Of a stretch of 64,000 nucleotides of DNA, positions 43,181-52,420 are shown piece by piece. The position numbers and the translations under genes were made by a program. The stretch spans positions 62,001-126,000 of the forward strand of contig CAUYUJ010018560.1 in the NCBI GenBank assembly GCA_963575745.1. Reading direction: 5' to 3'. The notes under the pieces were generated by a model that saw only the letters and a list, made by a program, of their open reading frames with translations, made no database searches and was not told where the DNA came from. The number at the start of each line of letters is the position of its first letter. Position 1 is the stretch's first letter. This stretch comes from Prorocentrum cordatum. Its lineage: Eukaryota; Sar; Dinophyceae; Prorocentrales; Prorocentraceae.

Positions 43181-44509
43181 GGCCACGAAAAGCCCGCAAG
43201 ATGCTGGCGCCAAAAAGCCTCGGGGAGGCCTCGAGAGGCCCCCAAGACGCCCCAAAAAATCAAAGGGGCCCCCCCGAGAGCGCCTCAGACGGCACCCATG
43301 GGGCCGCCCCAAGTCCTAAAGGCGCTCGGGGGAGCTGCCGCGAGATCCACGCGCGCGCCCCAAAGGTCCCTGACCCACACTCCAGACGCGGCGGCGGATG
43401 GGCCGAAGGCCATAGATAGTGACAGGTTACGCACATGCACATTCACATTCACGCGCGCATGCTTCACGCGCGTGCCAATGCCCGTAAAAGTGCCACCTGC
43501 GAACGAACGCCTCGGCTCAATTGCCCGCCTTCTTCACCGAAAACATGCCCCTTGCCCTCCGGACCTCGCCGGGGCGACCCCTCTTCGGCCGCTGCTTCGC
43601 GCCGCTGCCCCCGGTGCCCTCGGCGGTCTTCTGCGGGAAGAGGGGGGCGCGTTGCCGCAAGGGCCCCTTCTCCGAAAACGGCCGCCCCTCGCGCGGCAGG
43701 CGCGCCCATGTCCGAAGACGGCCACCCCCCAGCCCGGCTGCGCTGACGCAGGGCGTCGGGGCATTCGGCGCGCGCCGAGACGACCGGGGGCCGAGGGCGA
43801 GGGGAAGGGTCGGGGCAGGCCCAGAATATCGATGCGAATCCCGACGTGGATTCCGACGTGGACTTCTGGTGGCGCTGCGGGGGCGGCGAAGAGTGCGAGG
43901 GTTGTCCAAAAAAACGACCTCGAAATCTCATTCGAAATCCTCTCCAAAATTCAAGCATGGGTTCACATCGAAATCCACTTCGAAATCCACCTAGGAATCC
44001 ACCTGAAATCCACTTCGAAATTCACCTCGAAAGCCGGGAGGTACCTCTCAAGGAACTGGCGGTTTTCGATGCGTGGGTGCAACGCACATCGGCAGCCTTT
44101 TCAAGAAGCGGGATTCGCAGGGCACCACCGTTTCCATTTTGGCACTTGAGACTCACCGCAGGCGCGACAGCCTTCTGAGCCCGCGATGGCTACAGACATC
44201 TTCTTGGGGGCTAGAACGGGCCAGTGGGGACCATCGCCCTGGCCCCCTCCCAGGCCCCGTCCTCGGGCGTCGAGGCGGGAGCCCACGGTGGGGTGAAAGC
44301 TAAGACTGGGCGACGGCTGCGGGATGGAGGAGAACAGGAAACACACGTGGCATAGAATAAACGTGTGCGGCGGCATCTTGGTTTTGCCGCAAGGGCCACA
44401 TCCCACGAAGAACCCCCCCGTTTCCACTACGTAGTCACGGCAACCCTCCTCGGCCGACCGGCTGCGATGGTGGTGTAAGATATACAAAATCCAGCGCCGC
44501 CTCTATGTC
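43181..44509. other. No gene; 12-bp minisatellite near 43925-44035
   Basis: CGAAATCCACTT-type 12-bp words repeat near 43925-44035. A half unit of the following 90-bp array appears at about 44110-44160. Long GC-rich frames at 43166-44149 have no recognisable domain. Confidence 0.5.
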
Positions 44510-45275
44510 GGCACGCCACTTTCACACGCTTCGTGACACCATAGGGAGCTCCGCCAGAGGCCCCACTAATAGGATTCGCATGGCAACGCCGCCCCCATGT
44601 CGGCGCACACCCCACACGCTTCGTGGCCTCATAAGGAGCTCCGCCGAAGGCCGCAGTGGCAGGGTGCGCGCGGCACCGCGTCCATTTCGGCACACCCCTC
44701 ACACGCTTCGCGGCACCGTAGGGAGCTCCACCGAAGGCCCCACTGGCAGGATTCGCATGGCACCGCCGCTTCCACTTCGGCGCACCCCTCACACGTTTCG
44801 CGGCGCCATAGGGAACTCCGCCGAAGGCCCAACTGGCAGGGTTCGCGTGGCACCGCCGCCTCCATTGTGGCGCACACCCCACACGCTTCGCAACCCCATA
44901 GGAAGCTCCACCGAAGGCCCCAATGGCAAGGTTCGCATGGCACTGCCCCCGCCATTTCGGCACACCCCTCACACGCTTCGTGGACCCATGGGGAGCTCCG
45001 CTGGAGGCCCCACTGGCAGGATTCGCATGGCACAGCCGCCACTATTTCGGCACAGCCCTGCGTGCCCATAGGTAATTCCACTGAAGGCCCCACTGGCAGG
45101 GTTCGCATGGCACCGCCGCGCCCATGTCTGCACACCCCCTACATGTTTCGCGGCACCATAGGGAGCCCCGCCGAAGGCCCCAGTGGCAAGGTTCGCATGG
45201 CACCGTCGCCTCCATTTCGGCACACCCCTCACACGCTTCGTGGCCCCAAAGGAAGCTCCACCGAGGGCGATACTC
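44510..45275 (+). repeat. 90-bp tandem array (about 8-9 copies)
   Basis: CACACGCTTCGTGGCxCCATA then GGGAGCTCCACCGAAGGCCC, CACTGGCAGGATTCGCATGG and CCGCCTCCATTTCGGCACA. Cores end at 44532, 44622, 44709 and 44799, a period of 87-90 bp. The core is shared with the 77-bp array at 611-1500. Both strands stay open because 90 is a multiple of 3. Confidence 0.85.
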
Positions 45276-45479
45276 ACAACGGCGGCATTCACAACTGCAA
45301 ATGGTCGGATCCTTCGCCGAGAGAGTTCTCCGGTTGGCCCCAGGCTGGGGGGGGATGGCTTCCAAAACTGCCAATGCAGCTTCCAAAACGGCCAAGGTTA
45401 TCCCGACAGGGCCAAAGATAACCGCATGATGCCCCCAAGTCCGCCTAAGAAACCACGCCCCAAGGTAGCCTCAAAATGA

Positions 45480-45735
45480 CCTAAAACGCCCAGATAACCC
45501 CCCAAGAAACATGCGCGACGGCCCAAGACGCCCCCAAGAGGTCCCCCCAAAAGCCCCCCCCAAAAGGCCGGGGAAAAACAAAATCACTGATTATTGTTTG
45601 CTCTATCATGTTGGCAGTAGCATAGTTTCGGCCTCCCGACGGCCCGATTTCCCAAGAGGCCCCAAACATCGCGCCAAGATCGTTCAAAAGGCCTCCATGG
45701 CGGCCCCATGACGGCCCAAGAAGCCCCCACGTCGG
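45480..45735 (-). repeat. Degenerate CCAAGAGG array (family D), reverse
   Basis: CCCCCAAGAGGTCCCCCC, CCCAAGAGGCCCC and an A+T-richer core (AAAATCACTGATTATTG) next to CGGCCTCCCGACGGCCC, the reverse complement of GGGCCGTCGGAAGGCCG at 61937 and 62269. Confidence 0.65.
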
Positions 45736-45794
45736 CTCGAAGAGGTCCGCGGGACCAGTTTCTTTCAATGCCCAGCCTTCCTAAATCCATTCGC

Positions 45795-45820
45795 TCTCTC
45801 TCTCTCTCTCTCTCTCTGCA
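45795..45820. repeat. (CT)n microsatellite
   Basis: CTCTCTCTCT tract of about 26 bp. Confidence 0.95.
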
Positions 45821-45977
45821 TATCCCTGCCCCCCCCCTCCTGCTCCCTGGTTGGGCACCACTCACGCGCAGCAGCAGCGAGCGCGGTGTGCGATGGCGGG
45901 CGGAGTCTGGATTCTGGCCGTGTCGTGGCTTTCCCAGCCCGCCTGACGCCGTCGGAAACCGTTGTGGGAACCTGGCT

Positions 45978-45997
45978 GGGCCGTCTTGGAGCTCTCT
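45978..45997 (-). repeat. Target-site duplication, 3' side of retrogene
   Basis: GGGCCGTCTTGGAGCTCTCT on the plus strand, identical over 20 bp to 47669-47688. It directly follows (on minus) the A-rich tail of the inserted copy. Confidence 0.85.
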
Positions 45998-46010
45998 CTT
46001 TTTTTTCTTT
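45998..46010 (-). other. Relict poly(A) tail
   Basis: On minus AAAGAAAAAAAAG, 12-13 nt, directly before the duplicated target site. No AATAAA was sought or expected, because dinoflagellates generally lack it. Confidence 0.75.
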
Positions 46011-46221
46011 GTCGCGGTACTGCTGTCGACAGCGCGCTGCCTCGCCGAGCCGCATACTGCTTCGGCTCATTGGTTGCCACAGGCATTTGGGTTCATCTCC
46101 CCCGCGGGTCACGCCGCGCGGGGAAGAGCAAAACGAGGTACGCAGGCTACACTGAGAATAGTTAGACGGCTGGCGCCGTCCCTAAGTACGAGCGAGGCTC
46201 GGGGAGCACAAGCCGTGGCCA
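46011..46221 (-). other. 3' UTR of the retrogene
   Basis: About 211 nt between the TGA stop and the A-rich tail, with no further long frame on minus. Confidence 0.7.
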
Positions 46222-47577
46222 TCACGGGCGCAAGAGGAATGCGGAGAGAGTCACCGTGCGCGCGAGATCCCACAGGAATTCGCAAGAGCGCGTCTGGAAG
46301 TTCATATAAGCTGACATGACTACGCGAAGGTTGACCTTCGAGAGGCCCGCATCATCGACAACGCAACTGGAAGATCCTCGCGTGACACATTTTGCACGCA
46401 TCACGCTACGGATCGCGGGACCCCACTCATCTCCGCCAATGCGGCCGCTACCTTGGTCGCGCGGGCCGAATTTCATCCAATCCTCGATCTTGCTGTCTGC
46501 TTGCCTCCCATACATTGCCTTAGCTGCTGCCCCAATGTTGTCCATCAGTGACGCGAGGTATGCTTCAGCCTCCTCCTTTAAGGGCACGGTGCCCATGAGC
46601 TTGCAGGCCAACGCCCGCTGCTTCGCGATATTCACATGGCTCCCATCGGCATGGTATTGGTTCCACTCGCCAGCTTCGAACCAAGTGTCGTAGTACTTAC
46701 CGACATAATCCCAAACCGTTTTAGAGTAGTCAAAAACTCCGTCAGGAAATACATCAGGAAAGAAAGGAGCGACACCTACAAGAATTTCGTGTATCGAATG
46801 ATGCACGGGAACTCCCATCCAAGTCACAAGTAGCGTCATCGCTACACGGAATGGCAGTGGCTTAAAGAGCTGCGACGTTTGCACAAACAAATCTGAATTG
46901 CCCGATGGTCCCGCAACGGAAAAGTGATTGTTACCTGTAGCCTTCCTGGTGAACGCATCACTGGTGTTCATCTCCCACAAATCGTACCCGCACCACGCCC
47001 ACTTGACTGTGCATTGTGACTTCTGCTCGGGAGTTGCCGTGGCTTGGCAGATGTCATTCTGGAGAGCCTCAGCATCGGAGAGTGGAGGGCAAATGTCAGA
47101 TGATGCAATAGCACTGGGATTGGTGTTTTCCTTCTTGTAGCGGAAAGTCGCAAAGTTGCGGGACTCAGCAACCAACCCTTGGTTCAAGAGGAGCATGTGG
47201 CACATCCCTGGGAACTGAGTGTCCTTTGCCGCATTGTTCACAAGCCAAGTCTTTTGCTCGGTCTCAGACATACCTGCTGGAGACCCACTGCTGTGAAAGA
47301 CTTCGCGGCCAGCGTTTGGCCAATGTTGAGCGATGTTGTACTGCAGTACTCTTGAAATTCTATGCTGAATCGCGGCGGGATCAACGAGCTCCGCATTGGC
47401 AGATCCGTTGCTCGTGTCATAATCCTTTTCTTCCAGATCTGATATAGAAGAGTCCACTTCAAGCTCTGACGTCTCATTGCCCAACTGCATATACAATCGA
47501 TGAAGGTCTTCGTGGGGACGGTATGCCCCCGCGCCACCCAACAGCAAGAAGCTCAATGTGAAGAAGAGCGGAGCCAT
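46222..47577 (-). CDS. Secreted-type protein of unknown family, 451 aa (SL retrogene)
   Basis: The first ATG after the spliced leader (47577-47575) opens a 452-codon frame ending in TGA at 46224-46222. A TTG 36 bp upstream is in frame but is not a normal start. Residues 1-18 (MAPLFFTLSFLLLGGAGA) form a typical signal peptide with likely cleavage before YR, so the product probably enters the secretory pathway. Possible N-glycosylation sites are N34-E-T, N57-G-S and N204-T-S. There are nine Cys (126, 163, 177, 189, 196, 325, 397, 405, 432), some likely disulfide-bonded. Regions include an acidic N-terminal stretch (37-52) and a hydrophobic segment near 243-275 containing TWMGVPVHHSIHEILVG, which may be buried or membrane-associated. 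I recognise no family or catalytic motif. The frame is intact and less GC-rich than its surroundings. A functional parent gene should exist elsewhere; whether this copy is expressed cannot be read from sequence. Confidence 0.88.
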   Translation of the reverse strand: MAPLFFTLSFLLLGGAGAYRPHEDLHRLYMQLGNETSELEVDSSISDLEEKDYDTSNGSANAELVDPAAIQHRISRVLQYNIAQHWPNAGREVFHSSGSPAGMSETEQKTWLVNNAAKDTQFPGMCHMLLLNQGLVAESRNFATFRYKKENTNPSAIASSDICPPLSDAEALQNDICQATATPEQKSQCTVKWAWCGYDLWEMNTSDAFTRKATGNNHFSVAGPSGNSDLFVQTSQLFKPLPFRVAMTLLVTWMGVPVHHSIHEILVGVAPFFPDVFPDGVFDYSKTVWDYVGKYYDTWFEAGEWNQYHADGSHVNIAKQRALACKLMGTVPLKEEAEAYLASLMDNIGAAAKAMYGRQADSKIEDWMKFGPRDQGSGRIGGDEWGPAIRSVMRAKCVTRGSSSCVVDDAGLSKVNLRVVMSAYMNFQTRSCEFLWDLARTVTLSAFLLRP

Positions 47578-47646
47578 GCTCACAGGTCCGCTGCAAAGAA
47601 TGTTCGCAAGCAACGAGGACTGCTCCAGCTTGATCCACTATGTCCA
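47578..47646 (-). other. 5' UTR of the retrogene
   Basis: 69 nt between the spliced leader and the ATG, with no upstream ATG. Confidence 0.85.
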
Positions 47647-47668
47647 CTTGAGCCAAAATGGCTACGGA
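47647..47668 (-). other. Relict dinoflagellate spliced leader (22/22 match)
   Basis: The minus strand reads TCCGTAG then CCATTTTGGCTCAAG, an exact match to DinoSL, whose first base is A, G or T. It lies directly against the 20-bp target duplication, so the whole leader was copied. It was therefore part of the template mRNA, not an SL RNA gene: no donor GT or SL-RNA body follows. The internal CCGTAG offers an AG acceptor at which a new leader could be added. Confidence 0.95.
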
Positions 47669-47688
47669 GGGCCGTCTTGGAGCTCTCT
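47669..47688 (-). repeat. Target-site duplication, 5' side of retrogene
   Basis: GGGCCGTCTTGGAGCTCTCT on plus, identical to 45978-45997. The bases beyond each copy differ, so the repeat is exactly 20 bp. Confidence 0.85.
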
Positions 47689-48334
47689 TGGGGCGTTTCA
47701 AAGCCGTCTGAGAAACAATTGTAAGCGTTTGGGAAGTTTTGGGGGCCCTCTTGGGGGCCTTCCCCATACGCGGCGCTATGGCGGAGCTCAAGACAGGGGG
47801 GGGGGATGAGGAATACGAGGATGCGTGGGGGAGATGGGAAAATACGAGATTCATGAGGATGCAAGCCAGTTCTTGTCGATGGGGGGCGAGAAAGGAAAAG
47901 GTAAGATGGGGGGGAACGAAGGAGGATGAGAGTGAGGAGGATGAGGAGGACGACGAAGCCAAGGACGAGCAAAAGACGAGAACGAGGAGAGTGGAGGGAG
48001 AAGCAGGAAGGGGAGGATGAGGAGAGATGAGAGGGGGCGATGATGGGCACGGGGGGGGGGGGCAGCAGCAACAGCAACATCGACTGAAATAGCAAGGGTG
48101 CAATGGATGATTGTGATGCACTCTGCACGAGGTGGAAGCACATGGGGCCCGCCGGCATCGCTACCCGAGGTTATTCGACGACCACTCAGAAGCACGCGCA
48201 GCTTACATATTCGCTCCAAGTGTCAAAACTGTTGTTTCGTGCACATGTGGCTCGCTCAACATTCCGCCGAGAACTTTCGAAAGCCACCCAAGATTCAATG
48301 CCGAGGCCTTGTAGGGAGGAGACAGGGGGAGAGG
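47689..48334. other. No gene; purine-rich tract
   Basis: Continuation of family D to about 47765, then a GA-rich stretch (GGAGGATGAGAGTGAGGAGG) at 47920-48030 and a G-run near 48050. Ser-rich frames on minus come from this tract. Confidence 0.5.
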
Positions 48335-48860
48335 AGGAGAAGGAGAACCAGGACAGAGGAAGGGATTATCATTTTGGCAAAACGGCCACGCGAGCGCCTT
48401 CCCGGCGCGAGCCTGCAGGCGCTAGGGCCCGCGCAACACGGCGCGCAGCAGTCACGGCTGCGCGCCTTTAGGCGCGCTCGCCGGCCCATCGGCGAGATCC
48501 CCCAAAGGGGGCAAAGCGGGGTGGGTGGGCAACCCCTAGGTCTCGAGCCGGAAGCTACAGAGACCAAATGGGGACCCCAAAAAGTCCCCACTCCAGCTGC
48601 ACATATCCTGCAGTCTCAACGGACAGACGATACAAGTTACGCGCAGACGCGTGCGCACTAAACGCCAGAGGAGAGAGGGGAGAGAGGAGGAGGAAGTGGA
48701 GGAGCAGGAGGACCAGGACAAAGAAAGGATAAGGGTGATCTTTTTTGCAGAGCGGGCGCGCGCGCGCGCCCCTCCCGGCGCGGGCCCGCTGTGGCCCGCG
48801 CAACGCGGCGCGCAGCGGTCACGGCTGCGCGCCTTTAGGTCGGCCATCATCCCAAACAGA
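48335..48860 (+). repeat. Tandem duplication (~360 bp spacing)
   Basis: Unit 1 (about 48335-48480) and unit 2 (about 48695-48850) share a GAGGAGxAG start, ACCAGGACAxAG, CTCCCGGCGCGGGCC-like, CCCGCGCAACxCGGCGCGCAG and CACGGCTGCGCGCCTTTAGG. Confidence 0.75.
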
Positions 48861-49411
48861 ACAAAAGCGCAGCACCGAAAGCCACTAGCTTGCAACCTCG
48901 AGGCCTCCCCAGGAGAGCGCCAGGCCGCATCGGCGAAATCGCCGACGCGCAGCAGGCGGACTGCCGATCGCGAAAAGGGCCCGGGGCACCCGAGAGGGGA
49001 GGAGGAGGGAGAAGCAGAGCGCAGGAAAACAAAGCGGGCGGCCCAGGCAAGGCGAGCGCGAAACCGCCTGAGGCGCGGGCGCAAGTGCGCCGACGGGCAC
49101 CAAGCCCGGCGTCCGGCGCCAGCCATCTCCCGGCTCGCGGCCCCGAACTGGGCCCGCGTCTGGCGCCTGACAGAGGCGGGCCCAGCGGCGCGGATCCCGC
49201 GCGCCCCGCCCCTGGGCCGCTGCGCCCGCGGCGGCGGTCACTGCGCGTGAGACGGAGCGAAGGAGAAGAGGGGGGACTGGCTCGCAGCGTGGCCCGCGCA
49301 GAGGTGGCGCCGGAGGCGCAAAGAGCGTGAAGCCCGGGGTGGGCCGTTCCTAGCCTCGGGACCCCGTGGGAAATCCATAGGTTCCGACGACAATCCATAG
49401 GGATTCTCGCA
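48861..49411. other. No gene seen; GC-rich
   Basis: Overlapping frames on both strands; no recognised motif. Confidence 0.4.
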
Positions 49412-49515
49412 GACGATGATGATGATGATGATGATGATGCTGATGATGATGATGAGGATGATGATGATGATGATGATGATAATGATGATGATGCTGATCA
49501 TGGTGATACAGATGA
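49412..49515. repeat. (GAT)n microsatellite
   Basis: GATGATGAT with GCT and AAT interruptions. The minus-strand coding-like sequence just upstream runs into it as poly-His. Confidence 0.95.
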
Positions 49516-49599
49516 TGAAGTCGATGATTCTTCGCTCTTACGGCTCTTGGTGCTCGGCGAGAGTTGGTTTCTAGAGCCCACCTGAGACCTCGAGGTCCT

Positions 49600-51900
49600 C
49601 GGCACTTCTCGCCGAGAAACCGCTCTTGCGCACAACCTCGAACCGCTCGCCCACGCAAGCTCGGCGTCCTCAGGGGCCGCCCTTGCGCGCTGGAGGCACT
49701 TCGTGCGCGCGCTAGCGCTGCGGCCCGCGCCTCCCCGAGGCTGCCGCACTTGGGCTCTGCCGTTGTCGGGTCGCTCGGCGGCTCGGCCTTGCCCTTGCTC
49801 CTGGCCTTGGCATCGGCCGTGGCCGTGGCGGAGCGGTTGTCGCTCGCGTCCGCCAGCTTCTGGATCCACTCGTTGCCTCGAGCGCGCGCCTGGGCGACGC
49901 CGATGGGCGGCCGGCGGCCCTCGCCCCAGATCTCGCGCAAGGCGCGCGCGACCCGCGGCCATCCTCGGCAGGGCCGATGGCGCCGAGCTTTCGGAGGATC
50001 CTCGCGGCGGCCTGCTCGGCGATCTCGGACGGCTGCATGAGGGCGCCGCGGTGCTCGACGGCCGCGCCCGCCCCCTGCTTGGACGCCTGCAGGTAGGTGT
50101 CATGCGCGGGGGCCTCGGGGCGCACCGCGATCAGCAGGCGCTGGGCCTTCTCGACTCTCTCGGCCCAGCGCTTCCGCTCCTCGGGCTGCTGGGCGGCGGG
50201 CTCGTCCTCGCCCCGGCCCTCTCGAGCTCGGGCGACGGCCGCCGTGGGCTCGATCGCCGGAACGTTCTCGGGGGCGCCCGCGCGCCCCTCGATCTCGTCG
50301 AGCAGCGCGCGCGCCGTGCCAGCTCGTGGGCGTCGCCCTTCCTGATGTGCTCGCAATTCGTGGTCGCGCGCTGCTTGGCGCGCTGGGCGCGGCGAGGTGC
50401 TCTGCGAGAGGCCTCCTAGATGGGGCCCGAGTTAGATGCGGTTGGAAAATCGCGCGGCATCGCCGCTGCATCGGCGACGCGTCGGCCACGCATCGGCCGC
50501 GCATCGGCGACGTCGGCGACGCATCAGCGACGCGATCGCGGAGAAAGACGGGCCTCGTATTGAGCCGCGTCGGCGATGCGTCGGCGACGCGGCGCGATCC
50601 TTCGACCCCATCTACTCGGATCCCACCTGGAAGCCCTAGACCTGGACATGCACCAGTCTAGTTTGACCGGCCCGGGGAATTCGCAGCCCTGCACGGCCGT
50701 TCTCCGCTCGGCCAAGCCGCGCATGAGGTAGGCCATTGGCGGCGCTATGGCCACCTTGGATGAAGACAGCCACTCGCGCGCGCGCGCGCGCTCGCGAGCC
50801 ATGCCGGTCAGGCGAGACGAGACGCAGGCCGCATGTCGACGCTCGTTGAGGTCTGAGTTCGCCACTGACCGAATCATCGCCTCCCGCGCCCAGCCCTGGA
50901 TGGGCGCGCGAGCTTGCTGCTCGGGCACCCAAGGTCGGAGGCGCCGCATGTTGCCGCTGCCGCCGCCGACCGCGCCCAGCGACCGTGCCCACTCCGATGG
51001 CCTTCCATCCAGGAGTGAATGTCGAGGAGGCGCGGCAGTCCTGGTGCCCACCAACGGCGGTGTTCTGGTAGTGATCCTCGAAGCCGTCATGGGTATCTGT
51101 CCCTGGTGTGCTCGTCCTGATCAGCGTGTCGGGTCTTGTCTTCTGTCGTGCGATTGGAGCGCGGGCTGCGCCCGGAACACCCCGCCACATACTGGCGAGA
51201 GAACTCCTCGCACGTCGCATTGTCAATGCAATGCGCACTGCCGACTGCGCGATAGTTAAGAGGAGTATGCGTAGGGATCCAGGTCTGCCCAGAAGCAGGG
51301 TGCGCGTAGGCAACGTTCAGGGTCATGCCCCAGAGATCCAATGGCGATAAATGGATCGAACGACTGCTTGACTTGGTCGGCTACGCCCGCATGCGGCTGC
51401 AATGAGGGCGATGCGTCCTTGTCCTCTTCCCCCTCGGGCTTCCGCAACACAGTTGCGCGTAGCTAAAGGCCTTGTGCCAACGCCGTGAACGTGGAAATCG
51501 GATCGTTCGACGGTCTGACGTCGACGGCGACGCTCGCAGGCGAGTGCTGTGACGACGAAGGGCCCATGACCGTCTCGAACGCAAGTAGAAGTTGCCCGGG
51601 GGGGAGGCGCGGGGGTCGCTGCCCTTCTGGTACATGTTCTTGGACTCGTAGATGTGCTGGGTCTCCTGCGCCGCTGATGGCGGCTAGGCCTGACTGGCCC
51701 GCCAGCCCTTCGAGGCACGGCGCCTGCCGGGGCGAAGTAGATGATCAGCACGATGGTGAAGCGGAACGTAGAGCACGACATCGCAGTCGACGTAGACCGG
51801 TCGCCAGGGGCGCGAAGCATCGCCGCGCGGGCCATGGCGGCCGAGGTGGTGGAGCAAGGTGCTCCGCTACCAACTAGGATGCAAACCGGTGGGTGACAAG
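49600..51900 (-). pseudogene. Decayed gene, at least two coding segments around a foldback intron
   Basis: On minus, protein-like segments in order are RPVYVDCDVVLYVPLHH (near 51800), QHIYESKNMYQKGSDPRASP through NFYLR (near 51660), and PLQPHAGVADQVKQSFDPFI (near 51400) followed after a frame change by MTLNVAYAHPASGQTWIPTH and CIDNATCEEFSRQYVAGCSG. After another change come DTHDGFEDHYQNTAVGGHQD and TFTPGWKAIGVGTVAG. A GT-AG intron (50402-50641) follows, then ALLDEIEGRAGAPENVPAIE, RLLIAVRPEAPAHDTYLQAS and ILRKLGAIGPAEDG. A final change gives VARALREIWGEGRRPPIGVA and GNEWIQKLADASDN. The middle of the minus strand is open in one frame from 51313 across the spliced junction to 49712. Frameshifts in the flanks indicate decay. 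The family was not recognised; the helical, charged C-terminal part contrasts with Cys-containing upstream parts. Confidence 0.5.
50402..50641 (-). mobile_element. Foldback element family B, copy 2, acting as a predicted GT-AG intron (introner-like)
   Basis: Minus donor CATGTCCAG|GTCTAGGG and acceptor CCTCTCGCAG|AGCACC delimit 240 bp. The inverted arms (TTCCAGGTGGGATCCGAGTA and, from the other end, CCTCCTAGATGGGGCCCGAG) run to within about 6-10 bp of both splice sites, and the centre is CGACGCATCGG words. Removing it joins a frame open from 51313 to one open down to 49712. The element therefore accounts for essentially the whole intron. Splicing is inferred, not observed. Confidence 0.65.
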
Positions 51901-52069
51901 CACGCACTTGTCTGTACAGCGGATGCACATAGCAGGGTTCAAAACGAGTGTTACGGCGGGCGCGGGGGCCATGCCTGGAGCCCAGATGGCCGCAGGGGGG
52001 CAAACCTGCCCGCACCCGTCCACTCTTGCGATGCTGCGAACCCATGCTGCACATGCCCTGAGAGATGGG

Positions 52070-52132
52070 AGAGGAGGAGGAGGAGAAGGAGGAGGAGGAG
52101 GAGGAGGAGGAGGAGGAGGAGGAGGAGGAGGT
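52070..52132. repeat. (GGA)n microsatellite
   Basis: GGAGGAGGA triplets; poly-Ser and poly-Glu frames cross it. Confidence 0.95.
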
Positions 52133-52420
52133 AGGAGTGAGAAGAGAGGGGAAACACGACGCAATGCATGGACAAACTTGCTGCGCGCGCATCGCATCCG
52201 AACGCGACCCTAACGTGCATGTCATAATTGAGCTCGTCTCGTTCCAGGCAGGCGGGCGCTGGAGGATACCAAGAATTATGTTGTGTGTTTCCATCACCCA
52301 AGCAAATGAGCTGTACACCATTGGGCACCGCACATTATTCTTCCTGGCGACAGGGCAAATTACTGGCGTATTGGATGATACCAAGAACTGAACATATGGC
52401 CCTACGTCCCTAAGGTAAGA

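Larger units (their letters stand above)
45998..47668 (-). mobile_element. Full-length retroposed mRNA (processed retrogene) with spliced leader and A-rich tail
   Basis: The 1671-bp insert begins on the minus strand with a complete dinoflagellate spliced leader, carries an intronless coding sequence and ends in an A-rich tail (AAAGAAAAAAAAG at 45998-46010). A perfect 20-bp direct repeat brackets it. This is the expected product of reverse transcription of a trans-spliced, polyadenylated mRNA followed by target-primed insertion; relict SLs in dinoflagellate genes have been interpreted this way (Slamovits and Keeling). The host sequence on both sides belongs to dispersed family D. The enzyme was not found in this window. 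The reading frame is intact, and the SL and duplication show no mismatches, so the insertion is probably young. Confidence 0.9.

Noticed and set aside
44132-44150. CCATTTTGGC similar to the spliced leader
   Set aside because: It is a variant of CCATTTCGGCACACC in the adjacent 90-bp repeat and diverges after ten bases.
47611-47613. In-frame TTG upstream as the start of the retrogene protein
   Set aside because: An ATG 36 bp downstream is the first ATG of the transcript and is followed directly by a good signal peptide.
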